From contig NC_092680.1 in assembly GCF_964355755.1 (NCBI RefSeq), positions 21,431,001-21,495,000 of the forward strand: 64,000 nt of DNA, read 5' to 3'. The first letter of the stretch is position 1, and the number at the start of each line of letters is the position of its first letter. The notes beneath the pieces were generated by a model. It had not been told where the DNA came from. It did not search any database and saw only the letters and a program-made list of their open reading frames with translations. This DNA comes from Antedon mediterranea. Lineage: Eukaryota > Echinodermata > Crinoidea > Comatulida > Antedonidae. The position numbers and the translations under genes are program-made. Below, one piece after another: positions 11,173 to 23,832 of the stretch.

Positions 11173-12719
11173 AAGTATTCATAAAATTCAGTTTCCAATT
11201 AAAAAGAATATGCCGAGGAATACGTGATGTAATTTCTACGCGCACACGTCATTCCCAAAGGACGCATGATGCGTAGGGCATTGTACTTTTAGTAAACAAC
11301 TTATTCATCTTTTTTGGCGCGATAAGTGACTCACTGAATACATTAAACATCGAGAGTGAACTAGCAATAATTAGTTTGTCCTGCGAGATTTCATCATTAA
11401 TCTTTCTAGGAATGATGTTTACGAATGCTATTTCAGCTCGGTTTGGCCCGTGTATAACCCTTTACAAATAAGCATACAAGCGTAACAGTATACATTCAGA
11501 TTTAGTGCGTAATGTTTCGTAACATGTTTATGAACGTAAATTCTACGTATTCCCTTGTGGTAAACATGTTCAATTCGTGATAAGTCAATGACACCCAAGT
11601 AACCTTGCTTGATTAGTCGTTGTGTTATTAATGACATATTGATTTAAATTTTAAATGTGACGGACATGAATGTATTTTTAATGTGCCTTCGCTTCTTACA
11701 AGTGCAGTGCTTCTTCTGCAATGACAAATCCAGTAGTTGTATGATTCAAGATTAAATACATTGTATACAGAAACTTACACAACTGATTAATAATACACAT
11801 GTATTCCTTCAAAATTCGACTGTTTCTATATAAATAAAGTCAAGATATATTTCTATTGTAGGGAGAAAGTATTGAGGTAAACGCAACACGAAAACCATAT
11901 CTTGTCAAACAGCGCCACCAGTAGGTCGGTTCGATATAGGGGATTTCCCTTTTTAACAATCCTGGTGCCGTGGGAACTAATGTCAAGGAATAGCATGTAA
12001 AAACAGTCTTGTCTATTTAAAACAGAAATACTGATCATGCATTATTACCTCGATGTTAAAAATCAACATTATGAATCACTTCCTTGGGGTATTCGCGTGT
12101 TTTTATCTTTATTATCATCATTTTGTATCAATTTTAACACTGCATTTTGTATCAATTTTAACACAGCTTTCGTTAGAATAATATCTCATGAGGAGAAGAC
12201 TATCGTCACAGAAAAACGTCCACAATTCTTCTTTACAATTACAGTTATTTTCACCATAAAATGTTATTGACTATATAAGGGTTTACTTTATAAGTTTAGG
12301 CACTTAAGTCTAATTTGTTTCTTCCTAATAATAATACGCCTATATTGCTTTTAAAGTTTTCATTCTCCGATCCTATATGACTTTCTTTACTGTATATAGA
12401 TTAGCCAGGATCCCTATAGTTAGACCTTAACATTCCCTAGTCACCCTAATGAACCACCAACCCTCACATCAAATCAGAGGCACTTAGCGATAGCACGGAT
12501 ACTAGTTGAATCTTCATATAATTTAAAGTTTATCTCATCACGGCACTATTCTGACACATAGGATAGTGTCAAAAATACATCCTTCTTAAAATATAAGCCG
12601 TCATGCTTGTTGTGGTTTAATTATAGATCTATAAAAATCTTATTTAGAATATCGATGTTTAATGTCCTGTTAAAAATCATATCCCTGTACTAGAATCGGG
12701 ACGGATCCTAATAAAAGGA
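11173..12719. other. AT-rich non-coding stretch
   Basis: No supported gene. The only small structure is a 23-bp direct duplication, TTTTGTATCAATTTTAACAC, at about 12120-12167. Confidence 0.7.
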
Positions 12720-12890
12720 GTTACAAAATACTGAACTTAAAATAGCAAGAGATATACACATTTTACAAATTACTGAACTCCAAATTGGGAGGGGGGGTTA
12801 ACGAGTCCCCTAGGAGTTGAAAATATGCACAATTTTGTTTACAAACTTCTTAACTCCAAAGGGGGGTGGGGGACGAGTCCCCAGCTAAAT
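12720..12890. repeat. Degenerate tandem repeat, about 65 bp, 2-3 units
   Basis: Repeated order: an ACACATTTTACAAATTACTG-like segment, then AACTCCAAA, a G-rich run, then ACGAGTCCCC. The second unit (12827-12882) has diverged from the first. Confidence 0.65.
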
Positions 12891-12962
12891 GAACTAAGTG
12901 TTGTATGGTGTGGTTCTTTGCCCTGCGTCGTCGTATAATTATTTGATGTACCGGTACAATCG
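12875..12962 (+). repeat. Dispersed repeat, copy 1 (pair with 15.4 kb)
   Basis: ACGAGTCCCC, then AAATGAACTAAG, TGTGGTT, GCGTCGTATA-like and TTGATGTACCGGTAC occur in the same order at 15382-15460. Confidence 0.65.
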
Positions 12963-13239
12963 TCGGTATTTATGAAGTGAATGTTTTTACATCGTTTTTT
13001 CTCCTCCGGCTATTACCATAAGGTAACATCATTTCCCATAACTAACAAATTGATTCCGTTGTTTAGGGCAAAATCTCACAGTTTTTAATAAGATTTATAT
13101 TCATTCACACCCATTACATTACACACATATGGCTCTCTACCTCTCTGTACTTTTAAATGTAATATATTGCGCCTTGTAATTTTTGTAAATGTTCACATGT
13201 TTCAAGGCGACTAATTTGTCATTTTTAAGGCAATGGTAT

Positions 13240-13485
13240 GTCATGGAGCTATCTCCATGGTTATCCCATACATCGTGTGTACAGTGTCGTCATGGAGCTA
13301 TCTCCATGGTTATCCCATACATCGTTTGTACAGTGTCGTCATGGAGCTATCTCCATGGTTATCCCATACATCGTTTGTACAGTGTCGTCATGGAGCTATC
13401 TCCATGGTTATCCCATACATCGTTTGTACAGTGTCGTCATGAAGCTATCTCCATGGTTATCCCATACATCGTTTGTACAGTGTCA
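13240..13485. repeat. 49-bp tandem array, 5 copies
   Basis: Units start at 13241, 13290, 13339, 13388 and 13437. Each has TCATGGAGCTATCTCCATGG, then TTATCCCATACATCGTTTGT. Since 49 is not divisible by three and the unit has no stop in any register, three overlapping open frames (69-99 codons) arise. All are artefacts. Confidence 0.97.
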
Positions 13486-15339
13486 TAAACTTTCAATCAA
13501 CTAACGCCAAACTAAATTGACCGTTCTTTAAAAAAATGACCAAGAACCGCTTGGTCCACGTGCGCGTACAAGGTCTGATAATATCGATACAACATTTGTA
13601 CGCGCGCGTACATTTTGTGCTGGTGTTGTAAACGAGTGTTCATCGTCTCTAAAATCTGTGCTGTATAACACAGTAGTCAAATGGCAATCCTGTAACACGA
13701 TGTACCCTAGTAATTGAAATACGCTCCCTTCATTGAACATGCGTTAATAATCAGCACAATTTTTAAGACCGGTAAAAGATAAAATGGAAATTTGTGCTGT
13801 TTCGCCTCTGGCAGTTTCGTTTGAAGCAGTCGGTCGGTCAAATTGTTAGCCTCAAATACTAAAAACCTCACTATTCTCATAAGGATAGGATTTACAAACT
13901 ACTATCATTATATGGATTGGTCTATTGAATCTCTTAGCCTCGTGGGATGGTATTAGTGGAATCATCTGCCGATTTCTCCTCACATATCCAGGTTAATTTG
14001 ACGATATTTGTGCTTGATAATTGTCCTAACTGTTACGGTTGAAGGCCTAGGCCTAGTGAGAATTCATCATCTTATAGTGAGATACATTGTCCGTGAAAAC
14101 GAGCGCTATAAAAACACGTTCTTAAAAGAAATCAAAATACATAATATGAGCTCGTTTCTAAGCAGCAAAATACGGTTTTAAAACCGTTTTTAGGAAAGAG
14201 TGGAAATGGGTTCACACAAAAAAAAAACACTATTAAAGAATCGATTTTGAGTCAATAAGAAATGTAATATCATTTTTACAAATCATTAGTGACGGAGTAA
14301 TGTTAATATAATAATAGGCTACTCATGGGTGGTGTTGTTCTGTCTGCGATGGGAGGATGATCTCATCTATGGTATTATTGGAAGGAAAACAACCCATTCC
14401 ATTCATACATCATTTTTCAACGGGCAGATTGGGAACCAGGAACTGTGTAAGCGATAAATAAACACGACGAACATGATTTCCGAATTTCCTGAACAAGCCT
14501 TTCAATGGGATATAGACCTAAGTTTGTTTGTTAAGTTTGTCTCCGCACCAGGATTTCATGAAATGCCACACCTTCATTCACTTTCGCGGTACGACTTTCA
14601 TTTTGGATGTGTTAAATGAACACAACAACATGTTGTATATTATATGCAAAAATAAAAGATGTTTTGGAAATACTAATGTCTTCTTGTATGTTCCTGATTC
14701 GTGTGTTCTAGCCGCAGCTGGCTGCAATTGACGAGGATGCACCCAATGTACACGGCAAATTGGGCATTGGGATTAATAATAAGCCTGTAATTATTCTATA
14801 AATGATTCTATTACATCAGTTTATCATTCTCCTCACTGAATGTATTTGATAAGCAATCTTCAATTTATTCAATCTATTTCTAGCCACTGTTGTTCCTAAA
14901 TGATTGACTTCAGGTGCGATGTACGCGGCTTTAGACGTCCTGTTGTACGTCGGTTCGTGTTCAGACATTTGCCCGTCCAATGCCTAAAAAAATCAAACAT
15001 TCTGTCAAATCATTTCTTGTTCTGATTACCAAGGCACAGAGGGCCTACAACCCCTGGGAAAGCTAGCATTATAATTATTCAGGCTTGCTTTGTCACGAAT
15101 TAAATTAGGCCTAAATGCTTAAACGACCGATCAGTACAAACTTTGAACGGTTTTGCACTGATATCATTCAATGCGCATGACTTTTATTCAGACTGTCCAG
15201 AATTTGGATATTTTTAGAGTGTGTGTTTAATTAGTCTATTATCCGTCCGTTATTTCCTGATCAAATCAAAGAATATTTCAGTTGACCGGAAAAGAGTCAT
15301 AAATGCATAGGCCTAATTAGCAACACATTGATCCATGGA
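13486..15339. other. Non-coding stretch with a GC-rich inverted repeat
   Basis: No supported gene. A GTACGCGCGCGTAC palindrome (13598-13611) and an inverted pair GCGCGTACAA/TTGTACGCGC (13562-13571 and 13596-13605) stand out. A related pair occurs at about 22483-22527. Confidence 0.65.
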
Positions 15340-15465
15340 AGTATAAAATTAGATTTGTTCATGTTTTTTCACAAACTAATACGCGAGTCCCATGTAAATG
15401 AACTAAGGGCGTGTGGTTATTTGATCTGCGCGTCGTATAGTTGATGTACCGGTACCATGATTGAT
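15340..15465 (+). repeat. Dispersed repeat, copy 2 (pair with 12.9 kb)
   Basis: Shares CGAGTCCC, AAATGAACTAAG, GTGTGGTT and GTTGATGTACCGGTAC, in order, with 12875-12962. Weaker similarity extends upstream (TTTTTTCACAAACT). Confidence 0.6.
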
Positions 15466-15584
15466 TCATGGTTGAATTTTAGAATGATACAATTAAACGT
15501 CATAGCCGCGCGCACAGAGATCACAGAGAGTGCGCGGGTAATTCAGTCGTAATGTTTGTATTTCTTTAATTTTGATTTGTCGAA

Positions 15585-15731
15585 ATTGGTGAGCGTTACG
15601 CTATCTTAGCGTTTACGTTAAGACGAAACGCTTGACCAATCATGACGCGATAGATTATCTAAATTGCTTGTGATTGGTCAACTCAATTGCGTTGCGTGCA
15701 CGCCCTAATCGCGTTACCTGGGAACCAATCT
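15585..15731. mobile_element. Palindromic GCGTTGCGT element (MITE family B)
   Basis: Contains the family B central palindrome (TTGACCAATCA ... TGATTGGTCAA), GCGTTGCGT to its right, and a CTGGGAACCAA right end. The left arm (GCGTTACGCTATCTTAGCG) has diverged. Confidence 0.6.
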
Positions 15732-18330
15732 ATGACGAGGTATAATCGTTGTGATTATCTTATTTACCAAGAGTGAGCACTTAAAACATCTATCACATAC
15801 CTGGCAAGTCATAAGTTAATTATCACCCTTTCGTCAATATTAACTCGATATCGATTTCAGGATTTATTGGTGTTATCATCTAGTGTCACATTAACCCGAT
15901 TCACCGGAGGCGTATTACATCGACTACCGGTATTATGGTTGTACACCAACATATAGAACTAATTTAATGTGAAATTTAATGTAAATGATGTGGTCCTTCG
16001 CCGAAAATACAAAATGTCGGTTGTCCCATGACACGTTCGCGGTCAAAAGACTGAACGACCTGAACATTGTACAAATGAGTGTTGTTGCCTATCTATCAAT
16101 ATTGCACTAGCCTATTATTATATTACCGTAGCTTTCCGAACAAATCTGAAATTGAAGAAGGCGCTTGTGAAAAAGAGCTGTTTAAAGTGACAGAGTATCG
16201 ACATAATGACTTCTATTATTGATCCACAAAACGAGTAGCTACAATTCTGCGAATTATATCGCCAACAAGTCTGCAACGCGAATATCAAAACACTTATTGA
16301 AATAACAATAATATATAGTACTCGTTTAAACACAGTCATTTGTTAACAAGATTGTCGATAAATCAACGCAGGAGTGTAGGAAAATTAAAACTAGGTGTAA
16401 TTTGATTGACATATGACGTCATCATAAAGCTAGATACATTTGAACTTGGTGTTGATGCGATAAGACGCCCGAGGCTAGGCGAGCGACAGTCGCCGCCATT
16501 CGGCTCTCCGCATGGCTAATCCGAGTGTCAGATTTAAGTGGCTATCTCACACAGCGCGTCGTTAAACGCGCGATGTTGGCGGATCACACCGCTAATAATT
16601 CTGATACGTGATCTTCACAATTAATCATAATTTGATAAGTACAAATATTTACATTTTCAATATACAGAAGGACGCCTGTTCGCTTAACATTCATTATGAG
16701 TCAGGATTAGGATACCTTCGTAATGTCCTATTAGTTTTCAAGGGAAACTTTCTGTCAGGCGCGCGCAAGCCGACTACATCCGCGAGATCGATATTGCTAA
16801 ATCTTGTCATCACTTTTACAGTCACTAAAAATAAAATGTTCGCAGTAATCAAATTCATTTCATTCCAACCAAAAAAACTTCAATTTTAGCTAAATTCAAA
16901 ATCAAATCATCAAACTCATTTGAGTCACCGTCAAAACTTTAAAATGAAAAAGATCTAGCATGGAAAATAATGGGCTCAAACAACATAATAGACACATATA
17001 AATAGACGCAACGCAAGCAAGTTGACCAATGACAAGTGATAGAATAATTCATCGCTTCTGATTGATCTATACGTTGCGTTGCGCTTACGTTCATACAACA
17101 AAAATAGCACACCAATAAATTCATAAATAAGCCTCCTAAATTAATTTTAAAATAGGCACAGTATTTTCTTCTTGTGGGAATCAGGCTTTTTTTTACAGTG
17201 GACACGACTTTCAATAATGCTGCCACAAAGAATATAGTTCCTAATAATATGTTTTACGAAGTTATCATTAAATTATATAACTACATACGGCAGGTATACA
17301 TACTTTAATAGCTGGCCCCATAGGCCCTATTGAGTACTGTTCAAGTCTCAACACGTCCCGAACATAGTCGGTCCAACATTGCTTTAATTTGTAATGAAGT
17401 AGAAGCTAAACCTGGCCTGGAGCCCCTGGTGAGTTGCTCATGGCAATCAGATTTATCTGTTTATCGAATGTCATTTTGTCAAATAATTACCGGTATTTAC
17501 TAGCTTCACAAGTATTGTTGCCAGTTAGTCACCCTTAAAATTGCAACCATCTCGCAGACGATAAGCTCGACGTGTTCTAGCCTGAAAACAAACAGTTGTG
17601 GTCGGCCCCAGCAGACGATCGAAACTCAACTCCCACCAAGGGAAAGGAAATCATTCTCGCGCTAATATTAGTTTAAAGATTGGCTCAGGTAGAAATCATT
17701 TGAAAAAACCTCTGACCTTGAGCTGGTTTAGTTTTCAGTTCATCCCACCTGCCGACAGTCTTTTTATTTTGAGAAGGAAGAAGCACACCAGTGACCTAAT
17801 AAACTTGGTTTTAATTATTGATATTAATCGAAGTTGACATGTGTTGGTATTGTTTATGATGATTATTACAGTTAAATTAATGACAACACATTTTTTTATT
17901 ACGCTTAAATAATGACAGACCAGATAAATATGTAACTGAGTTATGTAGCACGTTCCAAATCTAAGTGTTGCTTTCGGCAAATGTTATAAATAAATAAAAG
18001 TTTAGCTAAATTAAGTTTAGGACAATTAACTAAATAAATCATATCAGAGCAAGTTTGATTTGAATTAATTTATTCGGAAAATCATTAAAAAAAACATTGT
18101 GATAACATTAACTAATGACATTACAGAAAAACATTGGAGAAGATTTTCAACGATTATCCAAAAAGGTAGCCGATAGCTTATTTCATTGGTGCCTTTATAT
18201 ATAAATCTACAATACTTCAGTTATATATTGCACTGTGACTATTAGTATTAAGAAAGAATATCTAGAAATTAGCTGAAAAAAAACATTTTTATAAGAATCA
18301 AAAGTTAAACAACAGTTTGTACAAACACTA
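15732..18330. other. Non-coding stretch
   Basis: No supported gene. Apart from the family B element at 17.0 kb, a locally GC- and CpG-rich patch lies at about 16463-16595 (CGACAGTCGCCGCCATTCGG). It has no convincing open frame. Frames of 93-95 codons at 16608-16889 and 16939-17226 have no recognisable domain. Confidence 0.65.
17003..17095. mobile_element. MITE family B copy
   Basis: Left arm GACGCAACGCAAGCAAGTTG, centre GACCAATGACAAGTGAT, right arm ACGTTGCGTTGCGCTTACGT. The outer termini are decayed. Confidence 0.65.
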
Positions 18331-19437
18331 ATGTAATGTCTAATGTTATGTTGTCATACTTAGGCCTATGCTATGTCTAATGTTATGTTGTCATACTTAG
18401 GCCTATGCTATGTCTAATGTTATGTTGTCATACTTAGGCCTATGCTATGTCTAATGTTATGTTGTCATACTTAGGCCTATGCTATGTCTAATGTTATGTT
18501 GTCATACTTAGGCCTATGCTATGTCTAATGTTATGTTGTCATACTTAGGCCTATGCTATGCCTAATGTTATGTTGTTATACTTAGGCCTATGCTATGTCT
18601 AATGTTATGTTGTCATACTTAGGCCTATGCTATGTCTAATGTTATGTTGTCATACTTAGGCCTATGCTATGTCTAATGTTATGTTGTTCTACTTAGGCCT
18701 GTGCTATGTCTAATGTTATGTTGTCATACTTAGGCCTATGCTATGTCTAATGTTATGTTGTCATACTTAGGCCTATGCTATGTCTAATGTTATGTTGTTC
18801 TACTTAGGCCTGTGCTATGTCTAATGTTATGTTGTCATACTTAGGCCTATGCTATGTCTAATGTTATGTTGTCATACTTAGGCCTATGCTATGTCTAATG
18901 TTATTTTGTCATACTTAGGCCTATGCTATGTCTAATGTTATTTTGTCATACTTAGGCCTATGCTATGTCTAATGTTATGTTGTCATACTTAGGCCTATGC
19001 TATGTCTAATGTTATGTTGTCATACTTAGGCCTATGCTATGTCTAATGTTATGTTGTTATACTTAGGCCTATGCTATGTCTAATGTTATGTTGTTATACT
19101 TAGGCCTATGCTATGTCTAATGTTATGTTGTCATACTTAGGCCTATGCTATGTCTAATGTTATGTTGTCATACTTAGGCCTATGCTATGTCTAATGTTAT
19201 GTTGTCATACTTAGGCCTATGCTATGTCTAATGTTATGTTGTCATACTTAGGCCTATGCTATGTATAATGTTATGTTGTCATACTTAGGCCTATGCTATG
19301 TCTAATGTTATGTTGTTCTACTTAGGCCTATGCTATGTCTAATGTTATGTTGTCATACTTAGGCCTATGCTATGTCTAATGTTATGTTGTTATACTTAGG
19401 CCTATGCTATGTCTAATGTTATGTTGTCATACTTCAC
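18331..19437. repeat. 37-bp tandem array, about 30 copies
   Basis: The unit contains CTATGTCTAATGTTATGTTG, then TCATACTTAGGCCTATG. Copies are nearly identical, so expansion or homogenisation is recent. A variant (TTGTTCTACTTAGGCCTGTG) appears at about 18684 and again exactly 111 bp (three units) later, which shows block duplication. The array starts and ends abruptly in unrelated AT-rich sequence. Confidence 0.98.
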
Positions 19438-19839
19438 CCAATCAGTGAGTATGTGATGATGAAAATTGTTGATAGTATAAATACAATTATTGTTAAATAA
19501 GTTCATTTGGATCTGATAATATAATGTGATAATGGATCATAGAAGTAACTTTTTATCACTTTTTTATAAATACAATTAATTGAAAGAAAGCGTTATCGTT
19601 ACTCTTTGATTACATTCGGATGATTTCAAAGGAATAAATGTTGATTCATATCTACGTGATGTTTGAATGTCAAAGGCAATAAAACATGCTTAATCAGTGT
19701 AATGACTCACTTAAGATCAATTAGTGTTACATGATTCACTCGCTAATCACTTACCGTCAACTACTTATTCAGACGTCGAGTTTTATAGATTCAATATAAC
19801 GCTGTTCTTAAAGGCCCAATTTTTTGGTTTCTCCAAATT

Positions 19840-19858
19840 GTTGTTGTTGTTGTTGTTG
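19840..19858. repeat. TTG trinucleotide microsatellite
   Basis: Six to seven uninterrupted GTT/TTG triplets. Confidence 0.9.
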
Positions 19859-19943
19859 GAAAAGTGGATGGATAGTTCTCCTTAAAAAAATAGTTTTTAA
19901 ATATTTTTTTCTACGGAAATGATTAACAATCATTAACATTATT

Positions 19944-20021
19944 AAAACTACGAAATGGCTTATTCAAAGTATTTTTTAATGCATCTTTATTGTTCATATT
20001 TTTTGGGACAATGCAACTTTA
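19944..20021 (+). repeat. Dispersed repeat, copy 1 (pair with 33.9 kb)
   Basis: AAATGG, then a TTATT-AAA segment, TTCAT and TTTTGGGACAATGCAACTTT align in order with 33882-33955. It lies at the start of a 100-codon open frame (19955-20257) with no recognisable domain, which argues against that frame being a gene. Confidence 0.5.
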
Positions 20022-21075
20022 ACGGCCGATATTGTTATGCTTTCTTTAGTCAATTAAAACATCATAAATTAATCGTTCTTTACTCCCCTTTTTTAAATGT
20101 AGGCCTAACTGAAATTTACATTTTAGAACACACGGTGTGGCGACATTTCGTTTCTATTACGTCTGGGAACCACGCTTTAGGACTACGTCTAAACAAAAAT
20201 AGGCGTGTCATTTTAACAAGTATAAACAATAGGTACGAGTTCAATCAGATATTCTGAAATAGCTGTCCACACGAGATTATTAATAATTCAATAAACTTGT
20301 TAGATATTCAGAGAATAACGCACCTGCCGTAATAGCATTCACATTAGGTCACTTACGGATTAAAGTATCGCACCTTAAAGGCGTGTTCATATGTTATCAA
20401 GCTCACCTGCCGTTACCTGTATGTGAGGGTCGTAAGTTCAAGTGAAGGTGTAACACATCTTCTGACCCACATTGATTGACCCATCAACTTTGATGATGGA
20501 CACTTTTCTACATTAGTAACTCGAGTTTACCAATGTAGGTCATTATGCAATTACTATATCGCATTCAATTTTATTTGCAATTTCAAATATAAAGCTTACA
20601 ATTACTGGCTTAATTTTCATAATCTTGTTTAATAATGGGTCGTGATATGACGCATTGGTATGCGTAACGTATCGCAATTAAACTGTAATTAAACTCATTC
20701 GTATGACTACCTGGGAAATTGTCCTATTTTATGTCGTATGACTACCCTGGGAAATTGTCATCTTTTATGCCGTCTATTTCATTTTGATGTTCATCATCCA
20801 CATTGCTATTTACAATAATTCACAGGCTTTCGGACATTCTCATTTTCATTCATTAAAAACATTTATTTCCATACACTGATATAAAAGATAATATCGTACA
20901 AAGCAAAACAAAATGATAATAGGTCAGAAGGCAGATACCCTGAAAGATGACAAAAACATTTTGAGGTAGGCGAGCCTTTAAGAAGCAATTTAAAAAGAAT
21001 AAAAGAACAAAAAAAAATTCTTTGGTTACATCATTTTTTTTCAAACACGTATGATTATGCAAAATACTATATAAT
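20022..21075. other. Non-coding stretch with a 35-bp duplication
   Basis: CGTATGACTACCTGGGAAAT and its continuation occur twice in tandem at about 20699-20771. No supported gene. Confidence 0.7.
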
Positions 21076-21077
21076 TA

Positions 21078-21130
21078 ATATATCCCGGGTAAATAGTCAA
21101 TCAATATCCCGGGTAAATAGTCAATCAATA
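21078..21130. repeat. 24-bp direct duplication
   Basis: TATCCCGGGTAAATAGTCAA followed by TCAA occurs twice in tandem. Confidence 0.95.
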
Positions 21131-21177
21131 TACAGAAATCTAAAAAGTGCACATGTTAGGTATGGTATACTAACTCA

Positions 21178-21222
21178 GCTTAATGACGTAGACGGAAGTT
21201 TTGACCAATGACAATCGATTAG
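21178..21222. mobile_element. MITE family B, left-half fragment
   Basis: TGACGTAGACGGAAGTTTTG, then ACCAATGACAATCGATT, resembles one arm plus part of the centre of the family B palindrome. The other arm is absent. Confidence 0.4.
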
Positions 21223-21363
21223 GGTGAGCCTTTTTAACTACTGCAAGTGGACCTACGTCCTTGTGTGGGGAATCAAGTGTTTCGATATGCCACTCCCTTG
21301 TTTTAAATGTCCCACACGACCAAACTGGAATAAACACCAAGATGAATGATGTCACACATTGAA

Positions 21364-21450
21364 ATCGAATTTTTGTTTGGAAACTATACATTCGGGTACA
21401 AGACGTATGAAACGCCATGTGTGTCAAAATATTTATCCTAAGTTACCATT
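21364..21450 (+). repeat. Dispersed repeat, copy 1 (pair with 32.5 kb)
   Basis: TCGAATTTTT, then ACGTATGAAACGCCAT, then GTCAAAATATTTATC matches 32499-32570 in order and spacing. Confidence 0.55.
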
Positions 21451-21519
21451 ATTAAATCTGCTAGACTAACAACCAAACGCACGTAAATGCATGCCTTGCA
21501 CTCTTGATTGGAAGAGTTC

Positions 21520-21606
21520 AAAAAATGTACCCATATATATATATAAATGATGATGTCATATCACTACCATATCTGGGCATATCAATACTATATTTGGGCA
21601 CACCAC
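21520..21606. mobile_element. MITE family A internal fragment
   Basis: Has ACCCATATATATATA, then GATGATGTCATATCACTACC, then ATATTTGGGCAC, which is the centre of family A as seen at 54.95 kb. Neither terminus is present. Confidence 0.6.
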
Positions 21607-22221
21607 ACGTATGATAATGTAGAACAGTGCTTAAGTCAATGCCAGTCCATGTATATTCCAGTTTCTCAAGTTGTTTTAATTTAACCTCACTTTTTTCTTG
21701 TCATACGTCGTAATAGTTTCTTTTACAAGATCAAACTGATACAGTTAGCAAGATAACTCCAGCCTCAAGGGATTACACGCACGTCAATTGCATAATTAAC
21801 AGACATGGGCATCGGTCAGCTATCCCCTTCCTTATAGGATTTAATATCCGATCAACTCTGGTGATTAATCAGACATTCTTCATTCCAGTGACCGCTTATT
21901 AATTTAAACTAATTGGCAATTGTTTCTACCTTTGAAATCTAGAGGTCATACAGGTCAAAGTAAAAATCTATAAATGAATGAACGATGAGTCAGAAAATAC
22001 TAGGAAATATTTGTAATGATAAATCTAGCAAGTCTACTAGTACTAGCTGCTCATTGGCAAGGCTATAAAAAGTATACTGTCATCTCGTGAAACAAATTCC
22101 TTGATTAACTATGATGAACTCGACGAACTATTTGCATAACATTAATCATAATGGTTACCGTACATCATTAACAATTTTTACAATTTTACTTTAGTTAGTG
22201 ATATTTCGTTAGAACATCGTA

Positions 22222-22357
22222 TAACTTCGGTTTCTAGAATCTAACGTAATCGATCAAAAGCGATGTAAAATCATCCAATTACCGCGATTGGTTGAATTGC
22301 GCGTTGCGCGTACTAACTGCGCATCATTACATTCGTCCTGATGGGAACAACGATTTA
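22222..22357. mobile_element. MITE family B copy, diverged
   Basis: Diverged left end (ACTTCGGTTTCTAGAA), centre ATCAAAAGCGATG ... CGCGATTGGTTGA, right arm GCGCGTTGCGCG and right end GTCCTGATGGGAAC. Confidence 0.5.
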
Positions 22358-22845
22358 GTCACACACACCATGTGCATAATGTACACGATTTGAACCCTAA
22401 ATTGTAACATGGATGACGTTACCAATAATGCTGCCTGTCAGTTAGACTTTACATCTCAAAACACCAACATTAAAACATTGTGCGCGTACACATCGTCATA
22501 ATGACATCAGCGTTTTTGTACGCACAGGTGGCGACTGTCATAGAAGACTAGGCCGCTAAGTGTAACATACTAGCTGCAATTAATGTATCCTTGACCCAAA
22601 ATCTTGGCAAAGTGCAAGTCAACCTGACAAGCAACATGGACCACCGGTAAAACACCTGTATACAGACATACCAGGTGATGAACTAATGAGGTAACGCCAG
22701 GGACTACATTCAACATACTGGATTTCCTGAACAGATAATAAATGGAAACACACCAAAGGAATCGTCACTCACACATTATGATGACGCACGTGTACATACC
22801 CACATGTTTTAACTTGCATTCAGACTATGCGTTGGCTAGGTCACT

Positions 22846-22994
22846 AAATGCGTGGTTGCCACTAGAGACAACGTAAGTGATTTGACCAATCACAAGCGAT
22901 AAATTATTCAATGTTGCTTGTCATTGGTCACCTTGCTTGCGTTGCGTCTACGTCCTTGCGTTGCGTCCTAGTGGGAACCAAGCTTTAGGATAAG
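22846..22994. mobile_element. MITE family B, most complete copy
   Basis: About 148 bp. The left end GCGTGGTTGCCACTAGAGAC pairs with the right end CGTCCTAGTGGGAACCAAGC. The centre GACCAATCACAAGCGATAAA pairs with TGTTGCTTGTCATTGGTCA, so the whole element can fold back on itself. It has no coding capacity. By analogy it is a non-autonomous DNA transposon. Flanking T/A is compatible with a TA target but not decisive. Confidence 0.7.
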
Positions 22995-23723
22995 GTATGG
23001 TTTACACTGCCAGTATTAGTAAATTGAATTAAATACCGTAGTACGCTCGAATATTCATGTTATTGCACAATTCACCTTTATTTACCCGAAGGACCACACA
23101 GAAAAATATCAGTGAGGATTCTGGTGGTTCATAGGTTTGTTTGACCGAACACACTCAAATTAATCTAATTCAATATTTGGTGTTTCCATGGAAAGAAATA
23201 CGATTAACAATTTCGTTTGTTGTCTAGACTTGTGCAACTGTAAACGTACCTTTTAATAAGAACCACAAGGGAAAGTCACGGAATTCGAGAATGGTGCAAG
23301 TATATGCGCCGTGCCTAATTGAAACAATTACAAAACAGTTACCAAAAATAACGCATTCAACTGTATTAGTAGCAGCGATATACCTGCCTTTCTCTGACCA
23401 ATGGAAGAGAGACCTAATAACAATTGCACCGTCGTTATTTTATTTAGCGAATCACAAGCCTACCACCCTCTAGTTATTTGGTTTTTTTTAGAAAAATTAC
23501 TTACTAATTACCTAATATAAGCTTTAAAAATACAACGAAATATCGGGCTCACGTACGACGTACGTCAACTCTATGTGTATTTGTTCTTTTTCTGTCTGAA
23601 AGAAGTCAGAAATATAGGCTTAATATGTTTCAATTAAATGAAAATAAAAATGAACTATGTACGTATACAGTACTCCCACCGTATCCCAGCCAAGTGCCCA
23701 AATGGAATGGTAATGTAGAGCCC
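22995..23723. other. AT-rich non-coding stretch
   Basis: No supported gene. A 60-codon frame at 23291-23473 has no recognisable domain. Confidence 0.7.
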
Positions 23724-23832
23724 TTAAAGCTTAGTTCCTACTAGGACGTAACGCAAGGACGTAAACGCAACGCAATTAAGTTGACCAATCACAGGCGATG
23801 GATTATTCAAACTGTCGGTTGCCAAGCTTTAA
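23724..23832. mobile_element. MITE family B copy with right-arm deletion
   Basis: Intact left end (TAAAGCTTAGTTCCTACTAG, GACGTAACGCAAGGACGTAA) and centre (TTGACCAATCACAGGCGATG). It then jumps directly to the right terminal GCCAAGCTTTA, lacking the usual right-arm GCGTTGCGT copies. Both termini are present, so this defines the family ends. Confidence 0.65.

Noticed and set aside
13189-13504. Three overlapping plus-strand frames of 69-99 codons
   Set aside because: The 49-bp repeat has no stop in any register. All three are the same DNA read three ways.
19955-20257. 100-codon open frame
   Set aside because: Its start lies in a dispersed repeat shared with 33.9 kb, and the rest has no recognisable motif.
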